Below, piece after piece: positions 59,329 through 64,000 of a DNA stretch of 64,000 nucleotides (its first letter is position 1; each line of letters begins with the position of its first letter). The notes under the pieces are model-generated. The model did no database searches. It was given only the letters and a program-made list of their open reading frames with translations, and was not told the origin of the DNA. The stretch comes from Candidatus Bathyarchaeota archaeon (GTDB lineage Archaea; Thermoproteota; Bathyarchaeia; TCS64). Position numbers and translations under genes: made by a program. The stretch spans positions 56,813 through 120,812 of the forward strand of contig JAPKYO010000028.1 in assembly GCA_026394265.1 (NCBI GenBank), given 5' to 3'.

Positions 59329-61074
59329 ATGATCCCGGGCACCCTCGGTAAGGTCCTGGATAAGCCGAGCCACGACAACCTCGAAAAACTCGGCAACCAG
59401 AATGTAATAGATCAGCTCGACGGCTTCGTCAAGCTGTGCAAGCCGGCGAAGGTCATAGTCTTCGGCGAGTCCGCCACGGATGTGTCCTACGTCCGTGAAC
59501 TCGCGCGGGAGAAGGGGGAGGAGAGGCCGCTCAAGATGGAGGGGCACACGATCCACTTCGACGGCTACTACGACCTCGCACGCGACACCGGGAGCACCAA
59601 GGTACTCACCCCGCCCGGGATGACGCTTAGCAAGAAGATTAACACCATCAACCGGGAGGAGGGGCTGAAGGAGATACTCGGCCTCATGGACGGCTGCATG
59701 CGGGGCAAGGAGATGCTTGTAAAGTTCTACAGCCTCGGCCCGACGAACAGCAGGTTCAGCCTATGCGCCATGCAGGTAACCGACTCCCCATACGTCGCCC
59801 ACAGCGAGGACCTCCTCTACAGGCAGGGCTACGAGCAGTTCAGGAGGCTCAACGGGGGCAAGGACTTCTTCACCTTCCTACACTCCGCGGGGGAACTCGA
59901 CGAGAGGAACGTCACCAAGAACTACGGTAGCCGCCGCATCTACATCGACGTCACCGACGGGAAGGTCTACTCGGTCAACAACCAGTACGCGGGCAACAGC
60001 GTCGGGCTGAAGAAGCTGGCGCTGCGCCTCGCCATCTACAAGGCGAACCACGAGGACTGGCTGTCCGAACATATGCTCCTCATGGGCGTCCACCCTCCGG
60101 GGAAGAGTAGGGTGACCTACTTCGCCGGCGCCTACCCGAGCGCCTGCGGCAAGACGAGCACCGCCATGATCCCCGGGCAGAGCATCGTCGGCGACGACAT
60201 CGCCTACCTCAAGGAGGATAAGGAGGGCTTCTGCCGCGGAGTCAACATAGAGCAGGGCATCTTCGGCATCATACAGGACGTCAACCCCGTCGACGACCCC
60301 CTCATCTACAAGAGCCTAACTACCCCCCGTGAGCTGATATTCAGCAACATACTGATCACTGACGGCGTGCCCTACTGGCTCGGGATGGGCCGGAACGACA
60401 TCCCCGAGAAGGGCACAAACTTCAGCGGTGACTGGTTCAAGGGGAAGAAGGACAAGGACGGCAACGATATCCCCTACGCCCACGGCAACGCCCGCTACAC
60501 GATGAGGCTCAGCGAGCTTGAGAACGTCGACCCAAAGTACAACGATCCCGACGGCGTCGTCGTGGAGGGCATCTTCTACGGCGGGCGCGACTCGGACACG
60601 AACGTGCCCATCTCGGAGGCGCTGAGCTGGGAGCACGGCGTCTACATCGGAGCCACCCTAGAGTCGGAGACGACCACCGCCATCATCGGAAAGACGGGCG
60701 TGCGCAGGCAGGACCCCATGGCGAACATGGACTTCGTCGTCGTCCCACTCTCCACCTACCTCACGAACCACATCAAGTTCGGCAAGAAGCTAAAACACAA
60801 GCCACGCGTCTACGCCACCAACTACTTCCTACGCCACGAGGGCAAATACACCAACACAAAGGTCGACAAGAAGATCTGGGTCCTCTGGGCGGAGGGACGC
60901 GTCAAGGGCGACTACGAGGCCATAAAGACCCCCATCGGCCTCATCCCCCACTACAAGGACCTCAAACAGCTCTTCAAGACCGTCTTCAAGAAGGACTACA
61001 CCGAGGAGGAGTACATCCAGCAGTTCAGCATACGCGTCTCTTCAACCAACAGAAGAGGGACCTGCAGGAGCTGA
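59329..61074 (+). CDS. pckG: Phosphoenolpyruvate carboxykinase (GTP), C-terminus apparently frameshifted
   Basis: 581 residues as read. The enzyme interconverts oxaloacetate and PEP with GTP. Key motifs: KFYSLGPTNSRFSLCAMQVT, YFAGAYPSACGKTSTAMIPG (about 264-283; P-loop with reactive Cys), IVGDDIAYL (Mg-binding) and IFYGGRDSDTNVPI. The expected C-terminus is lost after FSIRV near 61034: the reading frame then gives a short odd tail. A shifted frame from about 61041 to a stop at 61121 reads FNQQKRDLQELKMRTGKDAL, which looks like the true end of the family. Some 15-20 residues also seem missing, so a deletion with frameshift is likely. Confidence 0.93.
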   Translation: MIPGTLGKVLDKPSHDNLEKLGNQNVIDQLDGFVKLCKPAKVIVFGESATDVSYVRELAREKGEERPLKMEGHTIHFDGYYDLARDTGSTKVLTPPGMTLSKKINTINREEGLKEILGLMDGCMRGKEMLVKFYSLGPTNSRFSLCAMQVTDSPYVAHSEDLLYRQGYEQFRRLNGGKDFFTFLHSAGELDERNVTKNYGSRRIYIDVTDGKVYSVNNQYAGNSVGLKKLALRLAIYKANHEDWLSEHMLLMGVHPPGKSRVTYFAGAYPSACGKTSTAMIPGQSIVGDDIAYLKEDKEGFCRGVNIEQGIFGIIQDVNPVDDPLIYKSLTTPRELIFSNILITDGVPYWLGMGRNDIPEKGTNFSGDWFKGKKDKDGNDIPYAHGNARYTMRLSELENVDPKYNDPDGVVVEGIFYGGRDSDTNVPISEALSWEHGVYIGATLESETTTAIIGKTGVRRQDPMANMDFVVVPLSTYLTNHIKFGKKLKHKPRVYATNYFLRHEGKYTNTKVDKKIWVLWAEGRVKGDYEAIKTPIGLIPHYKDLKQLFKTVFKKDYTEEEYIQQFSIRVSSTNRRGTCRS

Positions 61075-61169
61075 AGATGCGCACCGGGAAGGATGCGCTT
61101 CCTCCCATCGCATTTCTTTAAAATGTAAGAGAATTGGGAGCCCATAAAATCCGGTTTAAGATGGGCCTT

Positions 61170-61189
61170 CATCTAAAATGGCTTAGATG
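61170..61189. terminator. Stem-loop downstream of PEP carboxykinase
   Basis: CATCTAA (61170-61176) and TTAGATG (61183-61189) form a perfect seven-base stem with a six-base loop. It lies between the end of the carboxykinase and the permease remnant. Terminator function is a guess because no T run follows. Confidence 0.35.
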
Positions 61190-61210
61190 CGCTGAAAACG
61201 AGGGACGAGA

Positions 61211-61559
61211 TTAATCGATATTCTCCTTCAATAAATAGGGGACTTCGATTATCGTCTGCCGGATCCACCAATTTGTCTGATTATGCAACGCCGCTTGCCA
61301 CCATTTATTTGTCACAAAAGTGGAGAGCACAATTGAAGTTGGTTCCCAGCTTTTCATCGCGTCGCTTTCGTCTAGGAACTTTACCAGAGGCTCGGTCACG
61401 GATCTATAGGGGAGGGTATGATGTACAGGGGTATATTCGGCCACAGAAGTTTCCACTCCTCAGCGAGCGCCTCGCTGCTGCCCTTTGTGAGTTCCACGTG
61501 GATACATATGACATCCTTCGCCACCCTACTGGCTAAGGCGACGGCGTTGACTGTACCCT
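61211..61559 (-). pseudogene. Remnant of an APC-family amino-acid permease C-terminal domain
   Basis: Two adjacent minus-strand frames together read as the soluble tail of APC amino-acid permeases. The first (61559 down to about 61416) gives NAVALASRVAKDVICIHVEL and EWKLLWPNIPLYIIPSP; the second (down to the stop at 61211) gives RSVTEPLVKFLDE, IVLSTFVTNKWWQAALHNQT and VPYLLKE. The switch occurs in the C/G run at 61408-61416, a one-base loss. The permease's membrane part is absent: upstream of 61560 the frame hits a stop and the DNA turns AT-rich, so the gene was cut there. Family recognition comes from the FVxxxWWxxxLHNQT string. Confidence 0.7.
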
Positions 61560-61611
61560 TTTAAGGTATTATTTAAAAATTTTTGATTTATGACGTGAAA
61601 AATGATCACCA

Positions 61612-62475
61612 TTAGGAGTTTGATTTATTTCTAATAATTGGTACCTTTAAAAGGAGGGGATATCTGACATCTAGCATTTCCTGCATACATTTTACGGGAT
61701 CATTAAGTTTCGTTTTTACATCTGCTATAATTCGCTTCAATTCATCAATGGTTATTGATTTTACTTCAAATTCCGGCGTGTACAATGGCCCATATTTTCG
61801 TACTTGTTCATTTCCATGTTCATCTTTAACTGTAAAAGTTCGTTCAGGACCAATATCGTAAAGCTGCTCCGCAATACTCTGTTTTCTCGGAAGTTTCGTT
61901 AAGAATTCGTATGCACTAGGATATTTATCAGTTTTAATGTGCAGAAGTAACTGCTCTTTAAGTTTGGTTGGTATATTAATCATAATTAAAATTAGATACG
62001 CGTATAATTCAGGGGTTTGAGTAGAAATTTCGATGCACCATCGATCTCTATATGATGATATCTTTCCGTCGGTAAATTCTAAACATTCTCTTAATATATA
62101 TTCAATTTGTTTCTTAATTTCAATTTCTTTTTTCATTTCTATTATTTCATCCTTTAATGAATTTAACTTTATATTTTCTATTATTTTATTGTTTAAATTA
62201 TAAGTATTTTTCGATGATGTATTTTCGGTTATGATGTTTTGATGTTTAGTTACGCCAATATTTTTGAATAATTCGTTCAGTTTTTCGACTCTTTTCGCTA
62301 TCATAGGCGTATATACATCATCATTTAAGACGGACTCTTCGGTATTCTTGGCGAAGCCTTTCCCTCTGCCTAATCCTTTAAAACTCACTATTTTGAGGTC
62401 GAGATCGAGGTTATCAGGGTTTAGCGTGGATAGAGGTGCATTTTTTCCGCATAAGGGGCAGACGAGGTGACTCAT
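61612..62475 (-). CDS. AT-rich gene: zinc-ribbon protein of unknown function
   Basis: 287 residues with an N-terminal zinc ribbon start (LVCPLCGKNAPLSTLNPDN; only one CxxC is visible), a long helical, Lys/Ile/Asn-rich middle (NNKIIENIKLNSLKDEIIEM) with coiled-coil character, and a C-terminal mixed region (SITIDELKRIIADVKTKLND). No membrane helix and no known family. Codon use is strongly A/T-ending, unlike the GC-rich backbone, so it is probably part of an acquired island. Its start ATG 62475 faces the MetJ/CopG-like gene across a palindrome-rich gap. It could be a plasmid or virus gene. Confidence 0.65.
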   Translation of the reverse strand: MSHLVCPLCGKNAPLSTLNPDNLDLDLKIVSFKGLGRGKGFAKNTEESVLNDDVYTPMIAKRVEKLNELFKNIGVTKHQNIITENTSSKNTYNLNNKIIENIKLNSLKDEIIEMKKEIEIKKQIEYILRECLEFTDGKISSYRDRWCIEISTQTPELYAYLILIMINIPTKLKEQLLLHIKTDKYPSAYEFLTKLPRKQSIAEQLYDIGPERTFTVKDEHGNEQVRKYGPLYTPEFEVKSITIDELKRIIADVKTKLNDPVKCMQEMLDVRYPLLLKVPIIRNKSNS

Positions 62476-62486
62476 GATTTTTAGGA

Positions 62487-62730
62487 TAGGCTAGCCTAAG
62501 TATTATGAGTTGTGCTGGTACCACTTGTCGTTTTCTACGGTAGTTCTTGATTATTCTATAGACAGTTTTTCGCCCTGTATACAGGCAAAAAATGAGGCTA
62601 TTGTAATACACTTATCAAGAATAGATTAAAGTTCTGTTACATCGTTGGCATAGTGTATACACCCTTTTCCCACGCGTGTTGTGTATTACAGTGACCTGTA
62701 AACCGGAGAAACGCTTACAAGTGTAATACA
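62487..62730. promoter_or_regulatory. Palindrome-rich control region of the AT-rich island
   Basis: The gap holds palindromes TAGGCTAGCCTA (62487-62498), CCTGTATACAGG (62574-62585) and GTGTATACAC (62653-62662). TGTAATACAC (62602-62611) has an exact inverted partner GTGTATTACA (62681-62690), and GTGTAATACA (62721-62730) ends directly at the next gene's GTG start. The related copies are probably operators for the small DNA-binding protein. Confidence 0.6.
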
Positions 62731-63090
62731 GTGAATAGAAAAATCAAGGGGGTATTTCACATACCTAAGTCAGAGGTTGTAACGGCGAGAATCTCCTCGG
62801 AGCTGAAGAAGAAAATCGATTCTTTGAACGTCAACGTTACTGAAGTGATTAGAGGCAGTCTCAAGAAGGCCGTTGAAGATGCTGAAGAGTTAAATTTTCA
62901 ACACGAGTTGATTGAAAAGGGTTTGCCAAATTTGACCGGGGAGCTTCGGAGGTTAACCCCAAAACAACGTTTTGAGGCATATAGAGATAACAGACTTTCA
63001 CCGGAGTCTAGACTGTGGATGGATGCTGTGCGAAAAGCTGGAATAAATTTTTGGGAGAGAAGTAATTTACCTGAATACCGCGTGGAGTGA
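62731..63090 (+). CDS. Small MetJ/CopG-type (ribbon-helix-helix) protein
   Basis: 119 residues. The N-terminus, EVVTARISSELKKKIDSLNV (about 15-34) followed by NVTEVIRGSLKKAVEDAEEL, has the strand-helix-helix pattern of CopG/Arc-type DNA-binding antitoxins. The C-terminal 70 residues (ELRRLTPKQRFEAYRDNRLS; SRLWMDAVRKAGINFWERS) are charged and could bind a toxin or act as an effector domain. No toxin gene follows. It begins at GTG directly after a GTGTAATACA repeat, and repeats upstream look like its operators, which suggests autoregulation. Confidence 0.7.
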   Translation: MNRKIKGVFHIPKSEVVTARISSELKKKIDSLNVNVTEVIRGSLKKAVEDAEELNFQHELIEKGLPNLTGELRRLTPKQRFEAYRDNRLSPESRLWMDAVRKAGINFWERSNLPEYRVE

Positions 63091-63171
63091 GGGTTATTAC
63101 TTTTTTCTTCACACGTGTATCAGTTTGTCTAGTTCATAGAATAATTGCTTTAACAGTTTACTGAGGGTGGA

Positions 63172-63837
63172 TTATCTTCTCCATACTCTGACCCCCTTCT
63201 CGTGGAGGATCCGAGCCACCCCCTCTGCCGTGCTGGCTACATTCGAGGACCGGCTTGTCTCCTTAACCGCATCGAGGACCGCACCGTAGCTCACGTCTTC
63301 TCCGCGTAGGTTGAGGAGCATCTTCTCCGCGACATCCAAGGAACGCTGGTATAGCGGATTTTCGAGTCGCCGATGAAGAGCGCAAACGGCCTCGATCTTC
63401 AAAGTCTCCGCGTCCGGGATAACGTAGACGACGACGCGGCGACCACCCCGAACACCGGCGGGCCGAAGAAGCTTCACAGCCGGCTTTAAGACTCCGAAGC
63501 TGGTCAGATCCTCCAGGTGTCTGACCGCAGAGCCTAGGCTGATCCCCAGTGTGACGCGTGCAATCAATAGAGTCACGGCCCCCGTCTCTAGTACGTGGAA
63601 TGCGACGCGTCTCAACCCAGGGCTGCCCAGTATCCGCGATACGTTTCTCCAAGTCTCGTCGTTAAATGTGAAGTCTGAATGTATTGAGGAAAGTTGCTGG
63701 GCGGCCCTTTTTGAGTTGTATTCGCCGCGTAGTGAATGTAACCAGATTGCTCGTAGTAGATAGTAGGAGGAGTTAGATTTGGAAACGGGATACAACCCCC
63801 TCGACGGTTGACTTTCAAGGAGACTAGTTTGAGTCAC
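63172..63837 (-). CDS. Winged-helix protein of unknown function, 221 aa
   Basis: 221 residues. A central winged helix is suggested by SPGLRRVAFHVLETGAVTLL (about 72-91), ISLGSAVRHLEDLTSFGVLK (about 98-117) and a wing GGRRVVVYVIP (about 130-140). A C-terminal helical part (VAEKMLLNLRGEDVSYGAVL; TAEGVARILHEKGVRVW) could be a second helix-turn-helix or an oligomerisation unit. GTG at 63837 is the nominal start; later starts are possible because the first 25 residues look poorly conserved. The upstream 24 bp lead to a 32-bp palindromic site, a candidate operator. Confidence 0.6.
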   Translation of the reverse strand: MTQTSLLESQPSRGLYPVSKSNSSYYLLRAIWLHSLRGEYNSKRAAQQLSSIHSDFTFNDETWRNVSRILGSPGLRRVAFHVLETGAVTLLIARVTLGISLGSAVRHLEDLTSFGVLKPAVKLLRPAGVRGGRRVVVYVIPDAETLKIEAVCALHRRLENPLYQRSLDVAEKMLLNLRGEDVSYGAVLDAVKETSRSSNVASTAEGVARILHEKGVRVWRR

Positions 63838-63860
63838 CGTGGGTCAGTCTCCATTGTCCT

Positions 63861-63892
63861 GATTTGTGTGACAGGGGCTTGCCTCACAAATC
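63861..63892. repeat. 32-bp palindromic site 1
   Basis: Twelve-base arms (GATTTGTGTGAC and GCCTCACAAATC) flank an 8-base centre AGGGGCTT. With neighbouring bases (63858-63895) the outer 11 bases on each side are perfectly complementary. It lies 24 bp upstream of the 63172 gene, so it may be an operator, a recombination-type site or a stem-loop. Confidence 0.7.
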
Positions 63893-63968
63893 AGGTGATA
63901 TAGGCGAATGGATCGGTAAGGATGCCAGAACAAGGCTGGCCTTTCTCTGTTTGAGAGGCATTGAAAGC

Positions 63969-64000
63969 GAATTGTGTGACAAGCCCCTGCCTCACAAATC
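63969..64000. repeat. 32-bp palindromic site 2, at the window edge
   Basis: It matches site 1 in both arms except one base in the left arm, but its 8-base centre is AAGCCCCT, the exact reverse complement of the centre of site 1. The two sites start 108 bp apart, and the 76 bp between them contain short hairpins (GCCAG..CTGGC; TCTC..GAGA). The window ends at the last base, so further copies beyond it cannot be excluded. Confidence 0.7.

Noticed and set aside
62520..62730. tRNA or attachment-site remnant in the palindrome-rich gap
   Set aside because: No T-arm-like GTTCRA sequence or acceptor stem pairing was found; the repeats are better explained as operators.
63861..64000. Start of a CRISPR array
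   Set aside because: The two repeats are 108 bp apart with a 76-bp gap, and their centres are inverted relative to each other. CRISPR repeats are identical and have shorter, regular spacers. Further units could lie outside the window, so this remains open only weakly.

Overview
The window comes from an archaeon. It carries a Cgi121-type KEOPS subunit, an archaeal THUMP (Tan1-like) protein, a Sua5/YrdC enzyme, a TFS-like transcription factor, a DRG-type GTPase, archaease and a GTP-type PEP carboxykinase. Gene starts use ATG, GTG and TTG, and genes are tightly packed with short overlaps. The backbone is GC-rich. A fused GMP synthetase and the general gene mix would suit a TACK-group lineage such as Bathyarchaeia, but this placement is inference. 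No tRNA, rRNA or CRISPR array was recognised.

Layout. 1-5240: a truncated PLP enzyme, two tRNA-modification genes that overlap tail to tail, an MFS transporter, an AT-rich HNH nuclease gene and a DUF362 protein; an exact 58-bp repeat lies before two of these genes. 5240-6865: mostly non-coding, holding one copy (A) of a dispersed element split around a small membrane-protein gene. 6866-15450: DUF89 phosphatase, Sua5, a cupin, a NikR-like regulator divergent from a ZnuABC-type metal importer, a flavoprotein, an AlkD-like protein and PadR. 15520-24960: a heterodimeric ABC exporter, DRG GTPase, FMN protein, OsmC, TFS-like factor, an AN1-TM-CAP fusion and zinc-finger proteins. 25160-30700: a PPC protein, a large DUF2079 membrane protein, CBS genes, the second copy (B) of the dispersed element in opposite orientation, and a LarA-like enzyme.

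30800-42990: a four-CBS protein, GMP synthetase, archaease, Bcp peroxiredoxin, an ArsR-Hcp-cupin operon, an M20 hydrolase, a SIMPL protein, a lactate-permease-like carrier, an alkaline-phosphatase-fold protein and a TIGR04076 protein. 42993-46845: a compact four-gene operon of membrane proteins of unknown function, the best candidate here for an undescribed system. 47240-61120: an M14 peptidase, flavin reductase, a GlmL-type ATPase with a KOW-like partner but no mutase, argininosuccinate synthase, two overlapping creatininase-family genes (one with a Cys/His-rich tail), a UbiA prenyltransferase and PEP carboxykinase with a frameshifted end.

61200-64000 looks like acquired or disrupted DNA: a frameshifted remnant of an amino-acid permease tail stops at the edge of an AT-rich island holding a zinc-ribbon protein of unknown function and a small MetJ/CopG-like protein with operator-like repeats. 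The window ends beside two 32-bp palindromic sites whose 8-bp centres are inverted relative to each other.
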